Below, piece after piece: positions 1 to 7,217 of a DNA stretch of 19,275 nt. Both the position numbers and the translations under genes were made by a program. Every line of letters begins with the position of its first letter. Within the stretch, counting starts at the first letter, position 1. The DNA comes from SPGG2 sp964194625 (lineage in GTDB: Bacteria; Pseudomonadota; Gammaproteobacteria; Acidiferrobacterales; SPGG2): contig CAXMNC010000097.1 in NCBI GenBank assembly GCA_964194625.1, positions 1 to 19,275 on the forward strand, read 5' to 3'. A model generated the notes under the pieces. The model saw nothing but the letters and a program-made list of their open reading frames with translations. It did not search any database and was not told the DNA's origin.

Positions 1-41
1 TTCAGGAGCAAGGGTTGATGGCAGGAATTTGAATCTGCGTA

Positions 42-1211
42 TTAGTCTTTGACGAACAGCTCGCGCGGAAAATTAGCGAGAGTCTCCGAACCGGATTCGG
101 TTACGCGAAAACATTCGCTGATTTCGATTCCCCAGTCATCCATCCAGACGCCGGGAATCATATGTATTGTCATATTTGGCTGTAACGTCGTTGTGTCGCC
201 TGGACGTAGACTCAGCGTATGCTCACCCCAGTCTGGCGGGTAGTTAAGCCCGGTTGAATATCCGATGCGTGATTCTTTGACGATGCCGTGTTTCTTAATG
301 GTTTCGCGCCAGACTGCTTCGATCTCCTGGCACTGAACACCTGGCTTGGCCGCTGCTAGTGCATTGTTCAGACCTTCCACCACCACTGCTGCTGTATCGA
401 TAAGTTTCTTCGGTGGCTTGCCCAGATGTACGGTACGTGCCATTGGGCAATGATAGTGATGACGCGCCCCTGCCAGCTCAAGGATGGTTGCCTCACCGTT
501 AACGAACGGTTGGTCGGTCCAGGTTAAGTGTGGCGTCGAAGTACCAACACCCGTGGGTAACATCGGACAGAGGCCCGTGTAATCGCCCCCATATTCCTCA
601 GTGCCGGAGATCTTAGCTTGGTATACAGCAGCCGCGGCATCGCATTGACGAACACCAGGGCGCACCATATCCACTGCAACCTGCATCGTTTTTTCAATAA
701 TGCGAGCGGCTTGCTGCATGTATTCGATTTCTTGTGCAGATTTGATAACGCGTACCCAATTCACTAGCGTTGTCGCGTCCTTGAAATCGGCATTGGGTAA
801 GTTACGTTTCAGAGATTCGTAGCACGCAGCCGTAAAATAGTAACTGTCCATTTCAATGCCGATGCCCTTCTTGTCCCAACCTTGTTCCTTTAGAAAATCG
901 GCAACGTAGTCCATGGGATGTTTGACGGGCGTCTGCACATAGTCGTCTGGGTATCCGAGGATGTTGTCGTGATTGAGGAAGGTTGTGACCTTGGCCGCGT
1001 TGGCGTCCATACCGCGTCCTATCCAGACGGGTTCGTCGGAATCTAGCGCCAGTACGACCAATTGATGTACGTAGAAAGACCAACCATCGTAACCGGTCAG
1101 GTAGTTCATGTTGGCTGGATTGGTGGCCAATAGCACATCGACTCCTTGATCGGCCATGCTTTTCTTGGTTTTACGAATACGCGCGAGGTATTCGGATTTT
1201 TCGAATGCCAC
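42..1211 (-). CDS. doeA: Ectoine hydrolase DoeA (EutD), creatinase/M24 fold
   Basis: This enzyme should open the ectoine ring to N-acetyl-2,4-diaminobutyrate in the cytoplasm, the first step of ectoine catabolism. The 389-residue product has the family length and carries stretches I recognise from Halomonas DoeA: TGYDGWSFYVHQ (39-50), MDAN (68-71), HPMDY (98-102), MLPTG (217-221), PHLTW (227-231), YPPDWGEHTLSLRPGD (324-339) and a final FPRELFVK. The fold is creatinase/M24, but the usual aminopeptidase metal ligands look replaced: the first Asp position reads LELAG with Glu245, and the second reads HCPMART. That fits a ring-opening hydrolase rather than a metallopeptidase. The start ATG has a GAGG-containing leader. 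The gene diverges from the HD gene, and its usual partner doeB lies about 17 kb away on the other strand. The main alternative is a general Xaa-Pro aminopeptidase, which I consider unlikely. Confidence 0.92.
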   Translation of the reverse strand: MAFEKSEYLARIRKTKKSMADQGVDVLLATNPANMNYLTGYDGWSFYVHQLVVLALDSDEPVWIGRGMDANAAKVTTFLNHDNILGYPDDYVQTPVKHPMDYVADFLKEQGWDKKGIGIEMDSYYFTAACYESLKRNLPNADFKDATTLVNWVRVIKSAQEIEYMQQAARIIEKTMQVAVDMVRPGVRQCDAAAAVYQAKISGTEEYGGDYTGLCPMLPTGVGTSTPHLTWTDQPFVNGEATILELAGARHHYHCPMARTVHLGKPPKKLIDTAAVVVEGLNNALAAAKPGVQCQEIEAVWRETIKKHGIVKESRIGYSTGLNYPPDWGEHTLSLRPGDTTTLQPNMTIHMIPGVWMDDWGIEISECFRVTESGSETLANFPRELFVKD

Positions 1212-1348
1212 AAGCCCTCGCTTATCCAGCTATACGCGGTTGCCGGATTATGCCATCGAACGGATGCTCCATCGTAGCCGAGATTGCGTGTCCCGGCGGT
1301 AATCGGTACTCTGTGGCGCACATTTCAGAGTGGTTGAGGACAACGATC

Positions 1349-1906
1349 ATGGAAACCGTGAGTTTTACAAGCATGGGCGCGGGCACACGTGAGGACTACT
1401 CGTTCCTAGAGCAGTTTAGGGGCGAAGATCGTGCCCAGGTGGCAGACAATTTGCTCTCCTTCCTAAGGAGACTGGACGGCCCCACGAATGGGCTAAAAAT
1501 CAATCGCTATCAGCATTCGTTGCAAACGGCCACGCGAGCCTATCGCGATGGTGCGGATGAGGAGACTTTAGTGTGCGCTTTGCTACATGATATTGGCGAC
1601 ATGCTGGCACCCGATAACCACAGCCAGGTAGCCGCTGCCCTATTGCGCCCGTTCATTAGCGAGAAAAACTATTGGATCGTCGCCCATCATGGCCTGTTCC
1701 AGGGTTATTACTACTACCACCATATCGGTAAGGATCGAGACGGGCGCGAACGATTTCGGGACCATCCGCACTACCAAGCGTGTGTGGACTTCTGTGAGCG
1801 TTGGGATCAATTGTCCTTTGATCCGGATTACGACACCCTTACGCTTGAATTCTTCGAACCCATGGTTCGACGTCTTTGTGCAGGTGAATCACGTGGTTTT
1901 GACTAG
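1349..1906 (+). CDS. HD-domain mixed-valent diiron oxygenase, TmpB/PhnZ-like
   Basis: The 185-residue protein has an HD fold with metal ligands readable as His56 (RYQH), His80-Asp81 (LLHDIGD), His91 (APDNH), His113/114 (VAHHG) and Asp153 (ERWDQ). This arrangement, the short length and the GYYYYHHIG and LEFFEPMVRR segments resemble the TmpB/PhnZ family, whose members oxidatively cleave 1-hydroxy-phosphonates, rather than HD nucleotidases. The substrate is not provable here. The frame is open back to 1205, but the ATG at 1349 has GAGGA eight bases upstream and leaves a 137-bp divergent promoter region with doeA, so I chose it. The gene converges on the flavin monooxygenase with a 3-bp gap. A remnant of a TmpA-like oxygenase, the normal partner of TmpB, lies about 1 kb downstream on the other strand. 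Such proteins are often labelled only as phosphohydrolases. Confidence 0.8.
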   Translation: METVSFTSMGAGTREDYSFLEQFRGEDRAQVADNLLSFLRRLDGPTNGLKINRYQHSLQTATRAYRDGADEETLVCALLHDIGDMLAPDNHSQVAAALLRPFISEKNYWIVAHHGLFQGYYYYHHIGKDRDGRERFRDHPHYQACVDFCERWDQLSFDPDYDTLTLEFFEPMVRRLCAGESRGFD

Positions 1907-1909
1907 CCG

Positions 1910-2956
1910 CTAGCGGTTACTAACAGCGGTCTCGCAGGTGTTCGTGAAGTGCGGCATGACCTCGGTCGCGAAGCGCTCGATCGAGGCCAACGTTTCCACC
2001 GGGGTGGCGCCAATATTCATGTTTAAATTGATTTCATGAATTCCAAGTTCGGCGTACTGTTGTAGTTTGTCCACGATTTCTCCTGCGGTACCTACAAGCA
2101 GATTCTGTGCTAGCTGTTCTTGCGTTTGCTCATATTGAATCGGCTTGATGGCACCGTTGTGCACTTCACCCGGCGTCTCGAACACGTTTGTAAAGCGTTG
2201 ATAGTAGTTGTATGCAAGTCGTTGCTTTTCTTTGGCGTCGGCCTGGTCGCGGGCTACGAAACCGACTCGCAACATAGAAAGTCGTAGCTGCCGACCTACC
2301 GGGCCGGCCTCTTCGGCGCCTTTTAGAAATCCTTTTGCTTGTTGTCGTACCAGGTCTTGCGATCCTTTCAAAGGTGTCGTTTGAACATTGTATCCTTTGC
2401 GTGCGCAATGATAAATCGCAGCCGGTGCCAGGGCCGCAATCCAAATGGGTGGGTGGGGTTGTTGGAGTGGGCGCGGCATGATTGTTAATGAGTCGAATTT
2501 GTAATACTTACTATTCCAAGACACTTCTTTGTCGCTTAGCAATGCCTCTAATACCGCGAGTGATTCATCGAATTTCTCTCGACTTTCCTCAGGCGGGATG
2601 CCGAAACGGGTGAATTCGTAGGCAAATGCGCCACGGCCCATACCTAGCTGCAAACGACCATCGGTCAGAATATCGGCGAGCGCAATTTCACCGGCCAGGC
2701 GCTTCATGTCCAGAAACGGCAACACAAGCACCGCAGTGACGATAGGGATATGGCTGGTAACACTCGCTACTTTCACGGCCATAACGAGCGGCGCAGGATT
2801 CATGAGGATATTGATGAAATGATGCTCGGGGATAGTAACTCCAACAAATCCGAGTTCTTCGGCGAGCTTGGCTTGTTCAAGCATATCTGCATACAGCTTG
2901 GCCGGTGGGTAACTGGTATCAGGATAGTAGCTAGAAAGGAAGTGACTGAACTCCAT
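1910..2956 (-). CDS. LLM-class flavin-dependent monooxygenase
   Basis: This 348-residue protein is a luciferase-like monooxygenase of the F420/FMN TIM-barrel class. Visible family marks are TIPEHHF near residue 41, the region GRLQLGMGRGAF around 100-111 that closes the flavin site, MPRPLQQPHPPIWIAA around 160-175, and a C-terminal segment VGTAGEIVDKLQQYAELGI. The length is normal and the frame intact. Substrate specificity cannot be read from sequence; known relatives oxidise alkanals, alkanesulfonates, nitrilotriacetate and similar small molecules. It starts 34 bp downstream, in its own reading direction, of the truncated TmpA-like remnant, so it was probably once the second gene of that transcript. 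The Shine-Dalgarno site (AAGG) before the ATG is modest. Confidence 0.88.
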   Translation of the reverse strand: MEFSHFLSSYYPDTSYPPAKLYADMLEQAKLAEELGFVGVTIPEHHFINILMNPAPLVMAVKVASVTSHIPIVTAVLVLPFLDMKRLAGEIALADILTDGRLQLGMGRGAFAYEFTRFGIPPEESREKFDESLAVLEALLSDKEVSWNSKYYKFDSLTIMPRPLQQPHPPIWIAALAPAAIYHCARKGYNVQTTPLKGSQDLVRQQAKGFLKGAEEAGPVGRQLRLSMLRVGFVARDQADAKEKQRLAYNYYQRFTNVFETPGEVHNGAIKPIQYEQTQEQLAQNLLVGTAGEIVDKLQQYAELGIHEINLNMNIGATPVETLASIERFATEVMPHFTNTCETAVSNR

Positions 2957-2990
2957 GATACCTTACTCTCGCAGTAGCGTTAGGTGGAAA

Positions 2991-3245
2991 TCAGACGGCG
3001 ACGCCGCTGGGAAAGTTCATATTAGCTTCCTCCCGACCGAAACGGCGATAAAGCACACACGGGCTGCTGTAGAACTCATCGAGCTCGACGTGACAGCTAC
3101 GCATGTGTCGTTCAGCGGCTGTTGCGTCGAAGGTGGTACGGCCATGCATGACCCTTTGGTTATTGAAGATGAGCACGTTACCTGGTTTAGTAGTTATCTT
3201 TAGCTGTTGCTTATCGTCATAGACGACCTTGCGCCGATTTGGGGT
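2991..3245 (-). pseudogene. C-terminal remnant of a gamma-butyrobetaine hydroxylase/TmpA-like Fe(II)/2OG oxygenase
   Basis: The last 80 or so codons of a 144-codon open frame read like the C-terminus of TauD/GBBH-type oxygenases: KPGNVLIFNNQRVMHGRTTF, then AERHMRSCHVELDEF, then a SSPCVLYRRFG tail. The His in VMHGR is the distal iron ligand and the Arg of ERHMR is the 2-oxoglutarate-binding residue. Everything N-terminal is missing, including the HxD half of the iron triad and the N-terminal zinc-type domain; intact relatives are about 370-400 residues. Upstream codons in the same frame (to 3425) do not look like the family and run into the DUF547 promoter region. It therefore cannot be an active oxygenase. 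It sits 34 bp upstream of the flavin monooxygenase gene and near the TmpB-like HD gene. Coordinates of the upstream edge are approximate. Confidence 0.78.
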
Positions 3246-3350
3246 GACACTGGAGATCTTGAATCGGTCAGGAGGTGTTTTCTCGGTTACCGCCGGTGGG
3301 GTCGGCGTACTTTCAGGCCTAGTTTGCTCACAGGCGAATGCACGAAACCG

Positions 3351-3384
3351 ATGGTGTAATAAATTGTCTATTATGTTACACCAT
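3351..3384. promoter_or_regulatory. 34-bp palindromic operator-like site before the DUF547-glycosyltransferase operon
   Basis: Perfect 9-bp arms ATGGTGTAA (3351-3359) and TTACACCAT (3376-3384) flank a 16-bp AT-rich centre, and symmetry continues imperfectly inward. A -10-like TATTAT lies inside at 3369-3374, but no good -35 box stands 16-18 bp upstream of it. The 3' edge is 34 bp from the DUF547 ATG and 22 bp from its ribosome site, the place expected of a repressor or activator operator. The loop is too long and there is no following T-run, so a terminator is unlikely. The binding factor is unknown. Confidence 0.5.
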
Positions 3385-3418
3385 CCCGCAACCGAAACGA
3401 TAGAGCAAGGAGGACAGG

Positions 3419-4321
3419 ATGACAAAAATCTACATTCGGGGGGTCATATTATTGTATTTATTGGCCCAGGCTCTGATAACCGTTGACGCTATCGCAGCGC
3501 ACGGCATCGGGGCACCTAAGGCGAAGCTCTGGGAGAAATGGACTGCTCATGACCCGGCCGCGACGTCGAAACTTGATCACAGCGCCTGGGGGCAATTTCT
3601 AAAAAAGTACGTACGTCCCCACGCTAGCGGCGTGAACCGCATCGCGTATGCGAAGGTAGAAGATGCAGATAGAAGAAAGCTAGACAGTTACATAGGACAA
3701 CTTGCAGAAACTCCGATCAGCCGTTTTAGCCGCGATGAACAGTTTTCCTATTGGGTCAATCTGTACAATGCGCTTACGATCAAAGTAATACTGGATGCGT
3801 ATCCGGTGGATAGCATTCGCGATATCAGGTCGGGGTTTTTCTCAGCGGGTCCATGGGACAAGAGATTGATTACTGTCGAAGGTGAACAACTCACACTGAA
3901 TGATATTGAGCACCGCATATTACGGCCGATCTGGAAAGATCCGCGGGTTCACTATGCTGTGAACTGTGCCTCTATCGGTTGTCCCAATCTGCAACCCGTT
4001 CCGTTTAGAGGCGCCACCAAAGATGTTCTGTTGGAAAAAGCGGCGGGTGAATTTATAAATCACCCACGAGGTGCCCGCGTAGACCGGGGCCGGCTCGTCG
4101 TGGCCAGCATATACGTCTGGTTCCACGAGGATTTCGGGAACAGCGACAAAGAGGTGATCGAGCACCTGCGCCGGTACGCCAGCCCTAAACTTTCGGATTC
4201 GCTATCCAGTGTCATGCGAATCGCCGACGATCGTTACGACTGGACGCTCAATGACATCGCGACATCGGCGGAAAGCGTACGCAAGCGACGTGGCAGTCCC
4301 GATGGCATGGAACCATTGTGA
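3419..4321 (+). CDS. Secreted DUF547-domain protein
   Basis: The 300-residue product begins with a probable Sec signal peptide (Lys-containing N-terminus, hydrophobic residues about 8-25, cleavage likely after AIA or AHG). It then shows the DUF547 landmarks: YWVNLYNALTIKVIL at 111-125, LNDIEHRILRP at 160-170 and RVHYAVNCASIGCPNL at 176-191, including two conserved cysteines. The biochemical role of DUF547 is not established; bacterial members are usually exported and lie near membrane or glycan genes. A strong AAGGAGG at 3407-3413, five bases from the ATG, sets the start. The last codons overlap the next gene by four bases (GTGA), implying translational coupling with two glycosyltransferases, so I infer a role in cell-envelope glycan or lipid handling. 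A 34-bp palindrome lies in its promoter region. Confidence 0.88.
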   Translation: MTKIYIRGVILLYLLAQALITVDAIAAHGIGAPKAKLWEKWTAHDPAATSKLDHSAWGQFLKKYVRPHASGVNRIAYAKVEDADRRKLDSYIGQLAETPISRFSRDEQFSYWVNLYNALTIKVILDAYPVDSIRDIRSGFFSAGPWDKRLITVEGEQLTLNDIEHRILRPIWKDPRVHYAVNCASIGCPNLQPVPFRGATKDVLLEKAAGEFINHPRGARVDRGRLVVASIYVWFHEDFGNSDKEVIEHLRRYASPKLSDSLSSVMRIADDRYDWTLNDIATSAESVRKRRGSPDGMEPL

Positions 4322-5832
4322 TCACTAGCCCACAAGACAACACTACATTGATGAAATATAACTTGGCGAGTCGGTACGGCGCCGCGGCCAGCATTGTCGG
4401 CTTGGCGCTCCTGGCTCAGCATTTTTTTCTACACCGCCTCTCCGAACAGTTCTTCTATGAGGGTGCGCTCGTACACAGCCCGATCCTCATGCTGGTGATA
4501 GTTCAAGTGGGCGCCGGCCTGGTTTTCTTGAGCCTGTTCTGGGTTATCCCGAGGCTAGCGGCAACGCGTGCCGTCGTTCTCGGCATGCTGGGGGTTGGTC
4601 TGCTATTACGATTGATGTTTTTCGGCTCGACGCCCATATTGGAAGACGACTTTTATCGTTACCTGTGGGATGGCGCTATTGTCAGTCATTACCAAAATCC
4701 CTATGACCTCGCCCCGGCAGAGGTAGCAGAGTCTAGTAGCGAGACCGGCAAACAATTGGCGCTCGACGCTGGACCCATCTTTGAGCGTATCAACTACAGG
4801 CAATTGCGCACTGTCTATCCACCCGTGGCCCAGCTTGGGTTTGCGCTTGCCCATTGGATCGAACCTTGGAGTCTAACGGCATGGCGTGGCGTTCTGTTGC
4901 TGTTCGATATCATCACGGTTGGTCTACTAGTGCTGTTGTTGCGTCGACTCAAGCGCTCACCCTTGTGGGCAGCGGTGTACTGGTGGAACCCCCTGGTGAT
5001 CAAGGAGCTGTTTAACTCCGTGCACATGGATGTGCTGTTGCTACCGTTTGTTTTGGCCGCGGTGTTGGCAATCATGGCAGGTTGGCATCGTCGGGCCGCC
5101 GCATCCCTGGCTATCGCGGTTGGTGTAAAAATCTGGCCAATTCTACTCATGCCATTCGTACTACGGGCCAACGCTAGCAACCTACGTCGGCTCGTCGGTA
5201 TCGGGTTGTTGTTCAGTGCTATCGTGGCGATCCTGTTTAGCCCACTCTATTCGATAGCATGGGATGAATCCTCTGGTTTTGTTGCCTACGCACGAGTGTG
5301 GGAAACCAACGACTTCTTGTTTCGCTTAGTCGCTTATGGCGTGAGTGGTGTCCTAAGCGTCCTTGCGATCAGCAATGTTGATAGCGGCATAGCCGCGAGG
5401 ATACTTGTTGCTTGCGCGCTGTTGGGTTTTACCCTGTGGCTCAATCGTAATGAGACTCGAGATGCTGAAGATCTCTGCCGACGAGTAACCCTGGTAATCG
5501 CGGCCTTATTTTTACTCAGTCCTACTCAATTCCCTTGGTACTATGTCTGGTTGGCACCATTCCTGGCATTGTGTCCAAGTTTCGCATTGCTGGCGCTAAC
5601 GGCGGCGTTACCTTTGTATTATTTGAGATTCTACTTCGACGCCCGTGATCAAGTTGCGTTGTTCGACTATGGAATCGTGTGGCTGGAGTACGTGCCCATT
5701 ATGGCGTTATTGACTGCCGAGTGGCTTAGGATGCGCCGACGTAGCCGGCCCGACGTGGACGCGGCAAAGACTTTAGGTCAATCGAATATGCGATCGGTGT
5801 CGGTCGGTCAGGCCCGTGTACAAATCACATAG
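4318..5832 (+). CDS. Polytopic GT-C-type glycosyltransferase (GT87/DUF2029-like)
   Basis: This 504-residue protein has roughly ten to twelve hydrophobic segments and, after the second or third of them, the acidic loop ILEDDFYRYLWDG at about 107-119. That loop is the typical catalytic-region signature of polyprenyl-phosphate-sugar-dependent mannosyl and related GT-C transferases. The function inferred is transfer of a sugar from a lipid-phosphate donor to an envelope acceptor on the periplasmic face. The GTG start overlaps the DUF547 stop; an in-frame ATG at 4351 (MKYNLAS) is an alternative that would leave a 29-bp gap. The 3' end overlaps the GT2 gene by 17 bp. That GT2 resembles enzymes making polyprenyl-phosphate-sugar donors, so the two could form a donor-synthesis and transfer pair. 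The sugar and acceptor are unknown. Confidence 0.83.
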   Translation: MITSPQDNTTLMKYNLASRYGAAASIVGLALLAQHFFLHRLSEQFFYEGALVHSPILMLVIVQVGAGLVFLSLFWVIPRLAATRAVVLGMLGVGLLLRLMFFGSTPILEDDFYRYLWDGAIVSHYQNPYDLAPAEVAESSSETGKQLALDAGPIFERINYRQLRTVYPPVAQLGFALAHWIEPWSLTAWRGVLLLFDIITVGLLVLLLRRLKRSPLWAAVYWWNPLVIKELFNSVHMDVLLLPFVLAAVLAIMAGWHRRAAASLAIAVGVKIWPILLMPFVLRANASNLRRLVGIGLLFSAIVAILFSPLYSIAWDESSGFVAYARVWETNDFLFRLVAYGVSGVLSVLAISNVDSGIAARILVACALLGFTLWLNRNETRDAEDLCRRVTLVIAALFLLSPTQFPWYYVWLAPFLALCPSFALLALTAALPLYYLRFYFDARDQVALFDYGIVWLEYVPIMALLTAEWLRMRRRSRPDVDAAKTLGQSNMRSVSVGQARVQIT

Positions 5833-6562
5833 GATTGGGGTTGTTATTCCTGCTTGCAACGAAGAGCTAGCGGTGGGGCAGGTCGCGCGCGGGCTTAGGG
5901 CGCTACGTGACGATGGTGGGCATTTACTGATCGATGACATTGTCGTCTGCGACAATGGATCAGATGATGGGACTGCGACAGTGGCGCAAGCGGCAGGTGC
6001 GCGGGTGGTGTACGAGGCGCAACGTGGATACGGCCATGCGTGCTTGGCTGGTATAAAGGCGCTATATCCCGTGGGCATTGTACTCTTTGTCGATGCCGAC
6101 CGGTCCGTACGCATCGAAGAAGCGAAGACATTGCTCGCCGCGATCACTAATGGTGCCGATGTTGTTGTTGGGTCGCGCGCGCTTGGCAAGGTAGAGGTCG
6201 GTGCGATGACCTTTTCTCAACGTTTCGGCAATGGCTTGGCGGCCTGGCTTATACGCTGCCTATGGAAGCACCCGACCACGGATCTTGGGCCATTTCGTGC
6301 TATCACCTGGGACTCGCTATGTGACTTGCAGATGTCTAGCAAGACTTATGGTTGGACGGTTGAAATGCAGGTTAAAGCGATTCAGTTGGGGATGGATGTG
6401 AGAGAGGTGCCGGCCAGTTGTAACAAACGTATCGGTGTTTCTAAGATAAGTGGTACCCTCAAGGGCGTTATAGGTGCCGGTGTTGGCATTTTGGGTACGA
6501 TCTTTATGCTCTATTTGCGTGGTCCTCGTAAACGCCTGGTCGACCACTTCCTTAGCCGCTAA
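5816..6562 (+). CDS. GT2 glycosyltransferase, polyprenyl-phosphate-sugar synthase-like
   Basis: The 248-residue protein is a GT-A-fold family 2 transferase. It shows the start RIGVVIPACNEE (6-17), the nucleotide-binding VVCDNGSDDGT (43-53), the metal-binding DADR (93-96) and GSRALGK near 120. It resembles dolichol-phosphate mannosyltransferase or UDP-glucose:polyprenyl-phosphate glucosyltransferase in layout. One hydrophobic segment near the C-terminus (about 213-236) would hold it at the membrane. I infer that it makes a lipid-linked sugar used by the GT-C enzyme encoded just upstream. The start is GTG, 17 bp inside the upstream gene. The 3' end overlaps the DUF3726 fragment on the other strand by four bases. 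The donor nucleotide sugar cannot be told from the sequence. Confidence 0.87.
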   Translation: MYKSHRIGVVIPACNEELAVGQVARGLRALRDDGGHLLIDDIVVCDNGSDDGTATVAQAAGARVVYEAQRGYGHACLAGIKALYPVGIVLFVDADRSVRIEEAKTLLAAITNGADVVVGSRALGKVEVGAMTFSQRFGNGLAAWLIRCLWKHPTTDLGPFRAITWDSLCDLQMSSKTYGWTVEMQVKAIQLGMDVREVPASCNKRIGVSKISGTLKGVIGAGVGILGTIFMLYLRGPRKRLVDHFLSR

Positions 6563-7116
6563 TCGTTATCACTGCCGCTGGCGCCGGCCCCGCGCGCGCG
6601 TGACTCGGGCGTAGCGGCGACCAGAATTTGCCGTGATCGCTTGACCATCTCGTTCCAGACAGCGTCACCTACCTCAATTCCGTAAAGCACTGACGCTTGC
6701 GCACGACTCGCAAATTCAGCAGCATCGATCGTGGGCGATCCACGCTTATCACTCAAAGCAACGGCAAGGTCATTACCGTTGCCCCGGACACACGTTACCG
6801 ACAGATCACAAACAACACCATCTAACAGTGCATCGAGGTCACCGTAAAAGAGTGACCGTTTCTCTGCATCGACCACAAAATCATAGCGCTGCCCTTTCTG
6901 TTGCCAATGTAGGTGAAAGCACCTGGGTGTTGTGACGCGTACCACTGGTAGTGCGATAGCGAACAGCGGCGAGTGACATCCATTTAAGACTATGGTGACG
7001 TGGTCATCGTCAGTGGCGCAGATGTCGACGCTTACCATATTGATAGCACTAGGGCCGATCAGTAGTGCGGATTGCCCATGCCCGTCTAGAATGGGTGGCT
7101 TGCCGGCCGTGACCTG
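6559..7116 (-). pseudogene. N-terminally truncated DUF3726-family gene
   Basis: The reading frame ends in VAATPESRARGAGASGSDND, which matches the very typical DUF3726 C-terminus (...EaSRlaGAGAG..DND) as I know it. DUF3726 proteins have no proven function and are usually somewhat over 200 residues; here only 159 codons follow the first ATG (at 7038). The same frame stays open upstream to 7116, adding segments such as SALLIGPSAIN that look like family sequence, yet offers no ATG, GTG or TTG there. It is closed by a stop at 7117-7119. About 60 N-terminal residues are therefore missing, and I see no continuation in the other frames before the divergent MFS gene. A shortened protein from the ATG at 7038 remains possible. 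Family assignment rests mainly on the C-terminus. Confidence 0.6.
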
Positions 7117-7217
7117 CTAGAACCTAGGGTGCAAGTTAGGGCAAAAAGCCTTTGCCGGCGTATAGGTAGTAGTGCAGAATCGCGGCGGCGTTCTCGATGT
7201 AAGGTGTTATTCAATCC

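Noticed and set aside
1205..1348. 48-codon N-terminal extension of the HD oxygenase
   Set aside because: It overlaps the start of divergent doeA and lacks a ribosome site, whereas 1349 has GAGGA at a good distance and yields the PhnZ-like length.
1904..1917. CCGCTAGCGG palindrome at the junction of the HD and flavin monooxygenase genes as a bidirectional terminator
   Set aside because: Only five base pairs with no loop and no T-runs on either side; too weak to call.
3246..3425. Upstream part of the frame containing the TmpA-like remnant
   Set aside because: The predicted residues do not resemble the oxygenase family and overlap the promoter and ribosome site of the DUF547 gene.
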